Assembly (NCBI RefSeq): GCF_030362935.1
Contig: NZ_JAUCDY010000002.1
Span: 186,001 to 250,000 of the forward strand
Length of the DNA: 64,000 bases
Source: Thiopseudomonas acetoxidans
Lineage (GTDB): Bacteria > Pseudomonadota > Gammaproteobacteria > Pseudomonadales > Pseudomonadaceae
Direction: 5' to 3'
Made by a program: the position numbers and the translations under genes. Of this stretch, positions 33,160-42,200 are shown piece after piece. The first letter of the stretch is position 1; every line of letters starts with the position of its first letter. The notes under the pieces are model-generated. The model searched no databases, was not told the DNA's origin, and saw only the letters and a program-made list of their open reading frames with translations.

Positions 33160-34296
33160 TTAATACAGTGAATTGCTGTTATCGTGGATGTGCTGCACGT
33201 TCAAACGCCCGCGCATCACATAGTAGCTCCAAGCGGTATAGCCTAGAATTAGCGGTACAAATACCAACGCCACCACCAGCATAATAAACAGCGTCAGCTC
33301 ACTGGCTGTCGCATCCCATAGAGTTAGGCTGTGATTCGGTGTGGTTGACGACGGCATGATAAACGGGAACATCGACAAGCCAAAGGTGACAATGGTGCCT
33401 GCAATCGCCAGCCCCGAAGCCACAAAGGCTAAAGCATGACGTCTGAGCTTACTCAGCACAGAGCAACCGACAAAGCCCGCAATCGTCACTACTGGCAATA
33501 ACCACGCCAACGGCCAACGCTGATAATTGACAAACCAGCCATGCGGGATTTGCTCTACTGTTTTCACCGTAACGCGACTGGCAGCTTGAGTATCCAAACC
33601 ACCGGTGACTTGAAAGCCGTCGATGCCAAACCACAGCCACACACCCGCCAGCGCGAACAGGGTTGCCGCCACCAGACCCAGCAGTTGGCTCATACGCTCT
33701 GCCCGCTGCAGTAATTCACCGTCAGTTTTCAGCTGTAAATACGCCGCACCGTGGTTAACAAACATTAGCAAACTAAACACCCCAACCAGCAAAGCAAAGG
33801 GATTTAACAAGCCCCAGAAACTGCCGGTGTAGTACAGGCGCAACAGGTCATCAAAGTGAAAGGGAACTCCTTGCAGCAAGTTACCAAAGGCCACGCCAAT
33901 GATAATCGCCGGCACGGTCGAGCCCACTGTTAATGCCCAATCCCAACGGTCGCGCCAGGTTTGATTATCGATCTTCGAGCGATATTCAAACGCAATCGGA
34001 CGCAAGAACAGGGCAAACAGCGTCAACATCATGGCAAGGTAAAAACCACTAAATGCAGCAGCATAGACGGTTGGCCACGCGGCAAATAGCGCACCGGCGG
34101 CCGTAATCAGCCACACTTGGTTGCCATCCCAGTGCGGGGCCACCGTATTAATCATCACTCGCCGCTCATCGTTGTTGCGACCAATCACTTTTAACAGCGC
34201 GGCCACCCCCATATCAAAGCCATCGGTGACCACAAAACCAATCAACAATACGCCGATCAGCACCCACCAAATAAAACGCAGAGCTTCGTAATCCAT
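33160..34296 (-). CDS. cydB: Cytochrome bd ubiquinol oxidase subunit II
   Basis: 378 aa, 8-9 TM helices. N-terminal MDYEALRFIWWVLIGVLLIGFVVTDGFDMG is characteristic (TDGFDMG), and LLQGVPFHFD and WDGNQVWL are family motifs. With CydA it reduces oxygen to water with ubiquinol at high affinity, in the inner membrane. Two bases after cydA stop. Confidence 0.96.
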   Translation of the reverse strand: MDYEALRFIWWVLIGVLLIGFVVTDGFDMGVAALLKVIGRNNDERRVMINTVAPHWDGNQVWLITAAGALFAAWPTVYAAAFSGFYLAMMLTLFALFLRPIAFEYRSKIDNQTWRDRWDWALTVGSTVPAIIIGVAFGNLLQGVPFHFDDLLRLYYTGSFWGLLNPFALLVGVFSLLMFVNHGAAYLQLKTDGELLQRAERMSQLLGLVAATLFALAGVWLWFGIDGFQVTGGLDTQAASRVTVKTVEQIPHGWFVNYQRWPLAWLLPVVTIAGFVGCSVLSKLRRHALAFVASGLAIAGTIVTFGLSMFPFIMPSSTTPNHSLTLWDATASELTLFIMLVVALVFVPLILGYTAWSYYVMRGRLNVQHIHDNSNSLY

Positions 34297-34298
34297 GA

Positions 34299-35855
34299 TT
34301 AAGCCTCCTTCACTTGCGCGGTTTCTAGGTCATAGCGTCCGGTTTGCAAACTGGACGGCCCTTTACGCGCATAACGGAACATCAACCACATTTCGATCGC
34401 AACGAAAATACTGTAAAGCACCACGATACTGCCCAGCGTGAGCAACACATCACCCTCGGTTAGCTGTGATACCGCCAGCTCGGTCGGCAAAATCTCACCA
34501 ATGGCCCAAGGCTGACGGCCATACTCAGCCACAAACCAGCCCATTTCGCTGGCAATCCAAGGCAGCGGAATTGAGAACAGTGCAAATCTAAGCAGCCAGC
34601 GTGGCTTGTGTTCTGTACGTCGCATGCTATGCCACACTGCAAAACCAAACAGCAGCAACATGCTGAAACCTGCAGCAACCATAATGCGGAAGCTCCAGAA
34701 CAGCGGCCATACTTTAGGAATAGACGCATCTACAGCAGCTTGTAACTCTTCAGCGCTGGGGTTCATTGGGTCTTCAGCATAGGCTGATAACAGCAAGCCA
34801 TAGCCCAAGTCTTTTTCAATCGCCTTAAAACGCTCTTGCGTCGCTACCGACTTATCCCCAGCACGAATTTGCTGCATTAAGCTTGCGGCCTCACGGCCAT
34901 CAAGCATGCGCTGGCGATGCTGTTCTTGCAGCTCACTCAAGCCGATCACTTCTTTATCCAGCGAGCGCGTTGCAATCAAGCCCATTACCGCCGGAATTTT
35001 AATGGCGTAATCCGTCCGCCCTTCCTTTTGGTTAGGTAGACCCACCAGCGTAAAGGCTGCAGGTGCAGGCTCGGTATGCCATTCAGCTTCAATAGCCGCC
35101 AACTTTACTTTCTGCACATCGCCCAGTTCATAGCCCGACTCATCACCCAAGATAATGACCGACAAGGAACTGGCAAAACCAAACACCGCGGCAATCGCAA
35201 AGCTGCGGCGAGCAAAGGCGATGTCACGCCCTTTGAGTAAATACCAACTAGAAATGCCCAGCACAAATACAGCTGCAGTCACATAGCCTGCAGAAACTGT
35301 ATGCACAAACTTAACCTGCGCTACAGGGCTTAATACCACCTGCGCAAAGTTGGTTAACTCCATACGCATGGTTTCCACGTTAAACTCAGACCCAATCGGG
35401 AACTGCATCCAACCGTTAGCCACCAAAATCCACAACGCTGACAGGTTAGTTCCCAGCGCCATCAGCCAAGTCACTGCTAAGTGCTTGGTTTTACTGAGCC
35501 GGTCCCAACCAAAAAAGAATAAACCCACTAGGGTGGACTCTAAGAAAAACGCCATCAGGGCTTCAATCGCCAACGGCGCACCAAAAATATCGCCCACATA
35601 GTGCGAGTAGTAGGACCAGTTGGTACCAAACTGGAACTCCATCGCAAGCCCGGTGGTGACACCTAAGGCAAAGTTAATCCCAAACAACTTACCCCAGAAC
35701 TTAGTCATATCTTGGTAAATCTGTTTGCCAGTCATGACATACACAGATTCCATAATCGCCAAAATAAACACCAAGCCTATGGTCAGCGGGACAAACAAGA
35801 AGTGAATCATCGCAGTGTAGGCAAACTGCATTCTTGAAAGCTCGACAAGATCCAT
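34299..35855 (-). CDS. cydA: Cytochrome bd ubiquinol oxidase subunit I
   Basis: 518 aa. Haem ligands seen: His in MIHFLFVPLTIG (b595), His in KFVHTVSAGYV (b558) and Met in FRIMVAAGF (b558). The long quinol-binding Q-loop with the GLPNQKEGR and following 60-residue insertion is present, so this is the canonical bd-I 'L' type rather than cyanide-insensitive CIO. First gene of cydABX-DC; GGAG before the ATG. Upstream is a 600-bp non-coding region that probably carries oxygen-responsive control. Confidence 0.96.
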   Translation of the reverse strand: MDLVELSRMQFAYTAMIHFLFVPLTIGLVFILAIMESVYVMTGKQIYQDMTKFWGKLFGINFALGVTTGLAMEFQFGTNWSYYSHYVGDIFGAPLAIEALMAFFLESTLVGLFFFGWDRLSKTKHLAVTWLMALGTNLSALWILVANGWMQFPIGSEFNVETMRMELTNFAQVVLSPVAQVKFVHTVSAGYVTAAVFVLGISSWYLLKGRDIAFARRSFAIAAVFGFASSLSVIILGDESGYELGDVQKVKLAAIEAEWHTEPAPAAFTLVGLPNQKEGRTDYAIKIPAVMGLIATRSLDKEVIGLSELQEQHRQRMLDGREAASLMQQIRAGDKSVATQERFKAIEKDLGYGLLLSAYAEDPMNPSAEELQAAVDASIPKVWPLFWSFRIMVAAGFSMLLLFGFAVWHSMRRTEHKPRWLLRFALFSIPLPWIASEMGWFVAEYGRQPWAIGEILPTELAVSQLTEGDVLLTLGSIVVLYSIFVAIEMWLMFRYARKGPSSLQTGRYDLETAQVKEA

Positions 35856-36461
35856 CGCTTTGCTCCAATTGCAAAAGTACAGGTGAAATCACCGATGAAA
35901 ACGTGGCTTAGTTGAATAGTCGATTGCAGGCGGTCTATTCAATCAGGCAACGTCCCCTTAGCCCAAAGTATGAGCTACCAGTGTGTATTTTTTACATTTT
36001 ATTGACTTTAAACAAGACGGCAGCTTGTCACAGCATGCACTCCACTGACATTTTCACGTTAGCTCGTTACTGATTTAGACAGGCAGTCATGGTTAAAAAC
36101 AGCTTGTCCTCACACATAAAGGCAGCTCGCCGTGCCGAAAGTGCAGCACCAGCCATACAGTCAGTTACACAGCAGATATAAATAAATAGGAACAGCAACG
36201 TCTCAAGAACCGCGCTTGCTCGCTGTGCGTTAAGTAAGATTAATATACATTATGATATAATCTGCACTGCTTAAATTGCACCTCAAACTTAGTTAAAACC
36301 CTGCACCCGCTAACTAACCAAGCAGGCTGCACAGATAGGCACTTACGCTGAAATGCACATTATTTAAGTTGCTGGTTAAATCAATTTTTTTTCTGTTCTT
36401 TACGCCTAAGACACCTTGCTCGAAAGGCTAATTGTTCGGCATTTGAGTCAAAGGAGGCTCT
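35856..36461. other. 606-bp intergenic region between cydA and the octaheme cytochrome gene
   Basis: Unusually long divergent regulatory region. It holds a candidate FNR/Anr site (36002-36015) and an AT-rich imperfect palindrome AGATTA...TAATCT at 36237-36263 that contains TATAAT. No ORF resembling a gene was seen; a small RNA cannot be excluded. Confidence 0.5.
36002..36015. promoter_or_regulatory. Candidate FNR/Anr box
   Basis: TTGAC-TTTA-AACAA, eight of ten matches to TTGAT-N4-ATCAA, about 150 bp upstream of cydA and 450 bp from the octaheme cytochrome gene. Consistent with low-oxygen control of cydA, but the score is modest. Confidence 0.3.
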
Positions 36462-38066
36462 ATGAAGACGTATTTTATTCGTCTAGCACTGCGACATATG
36501 ATCGCCGTTTGTGTACTGCTGTTATTTAGCACTGCGCAAGCGTTAGCATTGGAGCGCTCCGCTCCATCAACCGCTGATCACACCCAGTTTAAACAGCTAC
36601 AAGGCCCCTTTAGCTCCGGGCCTGAAGTGACTTCCGCCTGCCTGGAATGTCATACCGAAGCGTCCAAGCAGCTGCAAAAAAGCACGCACTGGACTTGGCA
36701 GTTTGAGCACCCATCAACGGGACAAATGCTAGGTAAGCGGCATGTAGTTAACAGCTTTTGCGGCTCAGTTGCCTCAAACGAGCCCTTCTGTACCAGTTGT
36801 CACACCGGTTACGGCTGGGATGATATGCGCCAAGCGCCACCGGCCGCAGAAAACACGGTGGACTGCTTAATTTGTCACGACACCACGGGTGGTTATAAAA
36901 AATCACCCACGGGCGCAGGTCACCCCATTTATGAATTCACTGACCCACAAGACAACTCCACTAAGCGCAAAACAGATCTAGCCAACATCGCACAAAACAT
37001 TGGTGCAACAACCAGCCAAAACTGCGGCAGTTGCCACTTTTATGGCGGCGGTGGAGATGGCGTAAAGCACGGCGATTTAGACTCTTCCCTACTTAATGCA
37101 CCGCGCAGCCTTGATGTGCATATGTCCCAAGAAGGTGCTAATTTTGCCTGCGCCGACTGTCATACCACCTCTGCACACAGTGTCACAGGCAGCCGTTACT
37201 TAACCAATGCACGTGACACTCTGGGGATTGACGTACCCGGTCATACTGACCAAACCCGCGCCTCCTGCGAGTCATGCCACAGCAACGCACCCCACCAAAC
37301 ACCTAAACTCAATGACCATGTGGCGCGAGTAGCCTGTCAAACCTGTCATATCCCTGAGTTTGCCCGCGGTGGTGTAGCGACTAAAACCTGGTGGGACTGG
37401 TCCACAGCAGGTCAGCTGGACAAAGACGGTAAGCCGCAAACCATTCGTGATAAAAGCGGTCACTTAGAGTACTTAAGCACCAAAGGAACGTTTCGTTACG
37501 AAGAAAACGTAATCCCTGCCTACCGTTGGTTTGATGGAGAGTCACGCTATACCTTGCGCGAAGACAAAATCGACGACACGCAAACTCCTATCGAACTCAA
37601 CCAAATCAAAGGCAGCCACGACAACCCAGATTCACGTATTTGGCCGTTTAAAATTATGGAAGGTAAGCAGCCTTACGACACCCTGCACAAGCACTTATTG
37701 GTCAACCATGTGTACAGCGCCGATGACGATACTGCCCTGTGGACCAACTTTGACTGGGTAAAATCCCTTAAAGCAGGTACTGACTACGCAGGTCAGGAAT
37801 ACAGTGGTGAATTCGACTTTATTGAAACTCGCATGCACTGGCCGATTACCCATATGGTCGCCCCCGCTTCCGAGGCATTAGAGTGCAGTTCATGCCATGC
37901 CCGCGAGGGTCGCTTATCAGAGCTGATCGGCTTTTACATGCCCGGCCGCGACCGCAATATTTGGCTGGACCGCGCTGGCTGGAGCATTGCACTGCTTACA
38001 TTACTAGGGGCTTTAGCGCACGGCGCTGGCCGTATTCTGGCGAGCCGCAGGAGAAAAAACCAATGA
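36462..38066 (+). CDS. Octaheme tetrathionate-reductase-type cytochrome c, membrane-anchored
   Basis: 534 aa: Sec signal peptide (about 1-29, ...STAQALA), eight CxxCH haem sites at about residues 60, 110, 135, 188, 230, 269, 292 and 475, and a C-terminal TM anchor (about 506-525). Length, spacing and the unusual N-terminal segment match the octaheme tetrathionate reductase family (Shewanella OTR), periplasmic enzymes that can reduce tetrathionate, nitrite or hydroxylamine in vitro. Followed, overlapping by 4 bases, by a cytochrome b, which likely passes quinol electrons to it. GGAGG precedes the ATG. Physiological acceptor unproven. Confidence 0.87.
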   Translation: MKTYFIRLALRHMIAVCVLLLFSTAQALALERSAPSTADHTQFKQLQGPFSSGPEVTSACLECHTEASKQLQKSTHWTWQFEHPSTGQMLGKRHVVNSFCGSVASNEPFCTSCHTGYGWDDMRQAPPAAENTVDCLICHDTTGGYKKSPTGAGHPIYEFTDPQDNSTKRKTDLANIAQNIGATTSQNCGSCHFYGGGGDGVKHGDLDSSLLNAPRSLDVHMSQEGANFACADCHTTSAHSVTGSRYLTNARDTLGIDVPGHTDQTRASCESCHSNAPHQTPKLNDHVARVACQTCHIPEFARGGVATKTWWDWSTAGQLDKDGKPQTIRDKSGHLEYLSTKGTFRYEENVIPAYRWFDGESRYTLREDKIDDTQTPIELNQIKGSHDNPDSRIWPFKIMEGKQPYDTLHKHLLVNHVYSADDDTALWTNFDWVKSLKAGTDYAGQEYSGEFDFIETRMHWPITHMVAPASEALECSSCHAREGRLSELIGFYMPGRDRNIWLDRAGWSIALLTLLGALAHGAGRILASRRRKNQ

Positions 38067-38683
38067 GTCGCATCATGATTTTTAAACGCTTTGAACGTTT
38101 TTGGCATTGGAGTCAGGCAGCATTAATTTTCTTCTTAATGTTTACCGGCTTTGAAATCCATGGCAGCTATCACGTACTGGGCTTTGCTAAAGCTACCCAG
38201 CTGCATGAGTATGCTGCCTACGCGCTGATGGGTCTGTGGGTATTAGCCATCTTCTGGCACCTAACCACTGGCGAGTGGAAGCACTATGTTCCCACCACCA
38301 ATAAACTGGGCGCAGTGGTGCACTACTACTTAATCGGCACCTTTACTGGCGCTGAACACCCTTATCGTGCAACCACCCAAGCCAAACACAACCCACTACA
38401 GCGCTTAGCCTATCTGGGATTTAAACTGGTCATCTCACCCGCTATTTGGGTTTCTGGTCTGCTCTACCTGTTCTACACACAGTGGGCTGATTTAGACCTA
38501 CCCTTTATCACCCTCGGTGGCGTTGCGATAACCCACACCGCAGCAGCGTTTGCAATGCTCATTTTTGTAATTGCCCACGTGTATATGACCACCATGGGTA
38601 AAACCATTTTCAGCATGATCAAACCCATGATTACTGGATATGAAGACATGCCAAAAAAACAGACGGCTGACAGCAAAGACTAG
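38063..38683 (+). CDS. Cytochrome b/b6 (Ni-hydrogenase/b561-type) quinol dehydrogenase
   Basis: 206 aa, four TM helices with histidines placed for two b haems: RFWHWSQAALIFFLMFTG, LHEYAAYALMGLWVLAIFWHLTTGEW, ITHTAAAFAMLIFVIAHVYMTTMGK. This is the diheme b561-like fold. ATG overlaps the octaheme cytochrome stop (ATGA), with AGGAG upstream, so the two are made together and would form a quinol-to-acceptor chain. The exact start is 38063; upstream codons are inside the previous gene. Confidence 0.9.
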   Translation: MSRIMIFKRFERFWHWSQAALIFFLMFTGFEIHGSYHVLGFAKATQLHEYAAYALMGLWVLAIFWHLTTGEWKHYVPTTNKLGAVVHYYLIGTFTGAEHPYRATTQAKHNPLQRLAYLGFKLVISPAIWVSGLLYLFYTQWADLDLPFITLGGVAITHTAAAFAMLIFVIAHVYMTTMGKTIFSMIKPMITGYEDMPKKQTADSKD

Positions 38684-38719
38684 CTAGCTAAGGCAGCAAG
38701 GCTGCGTTTAGTGACTATT

Positions 38720-38764
38720 AAAAAAGCCCGGTAGCGAATTAACTGTTCGTTAGCGGGCTTTTTT
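38720..38764. terminator. Strong bidirectional terminator
   Basis: AAAAAAGCCCG...CGGGCTTTTTT, with a second inner stem TAGCGAA / TTCGTTA, between the cytochrome b gene and pilE, which are convergent. Confidence 0.92.
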
Positions 38765-38797
38765 GTTAACTCTTGATAGTAGATTCTGTGCTTAGTT

Positions 38798-39208
38798 TTA
38801 GCGCCAGCAGCTCATTACAAACTCTCTATCAGCAGAATTAGCAGTTGTTTTTCCATTGGCGCCCTTATCGCCGATCGCATTCAAAGTTAGATTGCCACAC
38901 TTGGTATCATTGAACTGCTGCGTAGCGGTAAGCGTGTAACCATTATCTGTGCCAATGCTCAGCGTATATTTTCCTGTTTCTGAGTCTGTAGGCACGTTTA
39001 AATCAGACGCACTAGCCGCATACGCATTGTTTTGTGAAAAATAACGCTCTTGCCTTGCCGCAACCTCGTTTAAAAAAGCCTGCCCTTCAGCGCGGTTACC
39101 ACGTTTGACGTATTCGTCATAACTTGGGTAAGCAATAGCAGCCAGAATCCCAATAATCGCCACAACGATCATGACTTCGATAAGTGTAAAGCCTTTATTT
39201 TTTTTCAT
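38798..39208 (-). CDS. pilE: Type IV minor pilin PilE
   Basis: 136 aa from ATG 39208 (MKKNKGFTLIEVMIVVAIIG). A prepilin leader of six residues before FTLIE, with Gly at the -1 position and Glu5, and then the 20-residue hydrophobic N-helix. C-terminal disulphide pair C (TKCGN) and C (MSCWR). Minor pilin that joins the pilus tip complex. Last gene of the cluster; preceded by a terminator hairpin downstream of pilY1. Confidence 0.9.
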   Translation of the reverse strand: MKKNKGFTLIEVMIVVAIIGILAAIAYPSYDEYVKRGNRAEGQAFLNEVAARQERYFSQNNAYAASASDLNVPTDSETGKYTLSIGTDNGYTLTATQQFNDTKCGNLTLNAIGDKGANGKTTANSADREFVMSCWR

Positions 39209-39232
39209 ATAAAAAACCATTTTATCTGCTAG

Positions 39233-39260
39233 AAAAAAGCAGCCAGCTTGCTGGCTGCTT
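39233..39260 (-). terminator. Rho-independent hairpin between pilY1 and pilE
   Basis: On the minus strand AAGCAGCCAGC-AA-GCTGGCTGCTT followed by T4, directly after the pilY1 stop and 25 bp before pilE. An 11-bp perfect stem, so pilE is either read through at reduced level or has its own promoter. Confidence 0.82.
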
Positions 39261-39268
39261 TGTGTTCG

Positions 39269-42200
39269 TTAAGGGTCAGGAACCATGCGCCAAGTTTGGC
39301 GGCCGGTCATTTCGGCAATATTAACGCCCTCGCCTGGGTAGACTTCTAGACCGCCTGGGGTGCTATGAAGCGGTACGCCACCGGGACCACCAAACTTAAT
39401 TCCCGACACCACCTGTACCGAATGGTCTGGATCTGCGTTACGTGTATCAAACACATGACGCACAGTGCGACCACCTGTGAAGGGGTTGATAGCATAAAGC
39501 CAGTTACCCGCGCCGTGCGCACAGGGATCGTCATTAGGAACTAATGTGGAGAACAACAAGGTAGTGCCTACAACACGCATGTCATTAATAAGCATTTCGC
39601 CTGTGAGCGCTGATTCATCAACCTCTAGATCTAATACCCAGCCTTTTTTGGATTCCCAATCCATTTCATTATCAGACAGCGTGCGGGCTTCGCGATTCAC
39701 ACCGGCCACCTCATTTTTTCCGACGACGTTCTCAATGAAGCTCTGCTCAAGTAAATCATCGCGTGAAATACTCAAAGCGCTCGTAGTCTGTGCTTTAGTT
39801 TTCTCATCCCAAATAGCATAAATGGATTGCGCCGTACTTAAATCGCCCCCAGCATCACCTTCCTCATAGTATTTGCCTGTACCAAATACAATCAAATAGC
39901 TCTGCCGGTTTGGGTGACGCACTAAGCTGGGTGGAGCCATAATTGTTTGTGCTCTTTTATTACTGGACTCTGCAGTAAACATCGGCTCAGCGCCGTAAGA
40001 CACTTTAAACCCGGTTGTGTCGCCGACTTTATCGCCGTAAATAGAACCTTCTGTTTTCTCTCTACCTTCTTCAGCGTTAGCACCTAGCAAATCAAAGCGC
40101 CACAGATTGCCATGCAAGTCGCCAGCATAAGCATAGTCAGCAACACCATCACCATCAAAGTCAGCCAGTTTAGGTGTCGACAGACCGTTATGGGTAGCTG
40201 AACCCGGACTTTGCACTTCAAGACTCTTTGTCAGCTCTCCGGTAATCGCATCAATAATATACAGAGCAGCCTTACCACTGTCGTCGCCATTGTCATAGCC
40301 GTTGCCGGTCACTACTGCCCATCTGCCATTATGCAGTCGTGCAATGGTTGGTCTAGGGAAGCTATGACCCGGTTTAACTTTGTCTATAAATGCAGCTGAG
40401 TTTTGATCCAACTCCCAAAGTAACTTTATTTCATCGGGGTTGGTGATATCTAGGGCGAAAATTCCTTGTCCACCGGCGCGCAAGGTGCCGACTAGAATAG
40501 TGCGCCAATTTTGCCCATCGTAAACATCCGCTACTTCAGGCGTACCGTCCACAAAAAAGCGATGCGTTTCCGCATATCTAGGATCAGTTAAACGATTCAA
40601 ATGCGGGAAGACAGCTGTTGGCACAAAAGCAAATTTTTCAACACCCGTGGCTGCATCAAACGCATGCAACATACCAGCGTTACCACCTATATAAATCTGC
40701 GCCCTACGGCTTTTTTGCTGTTCCACAAACTCTGAATACTTAGTATTACCTTCAATTTTATTAGCAAAGCCTTCGAGGTAGCGTGCGCCCGCAACATATA
40801 CTGGTTGTGAGCCTAAGAAGTCACCCAGAACGGATGAACGTTCTCTAAACAACCCACCTTCTTCGCTACGCGCACCGCGAATAAAGTTTAGGCGCTTCTC
40901 CCAATTACCATCACTTGTTCCCTCATCCGGTTTTTTGTTTAACGCATTTTTTAATGCTGTATCCGCATTAGTTGTGTTGAACTCTTTCAACTTGTTAGAT
41001 GCGGTAGAGCTGGCCATGTAAATCTTTCGTGCGCCATGTAAAGGCAACTCTTTACTCGCTTTCCAGACCGTTTCAGTAACTTCGGTACGCTTATTGTCTT
41101 CATAGGAGATATAGCTTTTAATTTTCTCCAGATCACCGCTCCAGTCTTTGCTATCAAAGCTGCTGCGGTAAAAATAAGAAGCGAGTTTTGCCACTGACTC
41201 AGAGTCATTCGGATCGGCCTCTTCGACCGATGAAGCAATGGCCGGTAATGTGGCGGTAGACTGGCGCTCCGCAATACGACTGAGAATATCCTTAAAGGCT
41301 TTAACCATATCCGCGGGACTGTCAACACTATAGAAGTCACCTCGCGAGTTGATGGCGGCGTGCCAGAGGTCGTAAACGTTGTTGGCACTACCACTAGCAG
41401 CAGGCGGCCAAGTAGCAGTACCGTCAACCAGCGCTTTATAACCGGCACCAGCATGGGTGCTGCCCGCCCAAGGAATATCGGCATTATTCAAAGAGGTAGT
41501 AAGCCCCAGCCCCATCACAAAGTTAGTCATGTGCTGCCAACCCGCAGGGTTGTTGCGCGGGTCCCAATACTCGTCAGCCATACTGTCGTGTTTAAAAGGC
41601 ACAAATGTTGGCACTTTATTATCAAGATCGGTGCGTAAATCGGTTGCCCAATAGTGCATAGCAAAGTCAGCCAGCGTATTGGTTGTTGAGTCATAAAAAG
41701 GTTTGACGTTGTTATAACTCATGGCCGGATATTTAGCGCTGCTGGGTGTAGCAAAGGTTGTGTCGTCTGATCTAAAACTACCAGGATTTGTTGTCGTTGC
41801 GTTCCACATGCCATCGGTCATTAGCACGTGATAACTAGGGCGACACGCCAGTGTATTTTCCTTGGTATTTTCACTACCCTTTTTGCCAATATCACCGCCT
41901 TGCGGGTTCATTTTCCAGGGCGTATCTGTTTTCAGGTATTCCCCTGCACGCTTCATTGCTGCTGGTAAAGGAGTGCCTTTGTTAAAGTACACATTGCGCA
42001 ACCAGGAGTAAAACTCTCCTCTATGCTTAGCGTTGAAGGGTTTAAGGCTGTTCGCAAAGCAGCTACCACTACCACTAGTAGTGCCAGTAAAGCTTTTACA
42101 AGTATCTAAGTTTTGCCAAGTGAAACGAATATTAGAAGACAGATCATAAAAAGCGATACTGGCTGCTGATAGAGTAGCCAGCGCGCGTGAACGATAGAAG

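Noticed and set aside
36237..36263. AT-rich palindrome as a promoter of the octaheme gene
   Set aside because: TATAAT is present but there is no -35 at suitable spacing, and it is 200 bp from the gene; noted only in the region entry.
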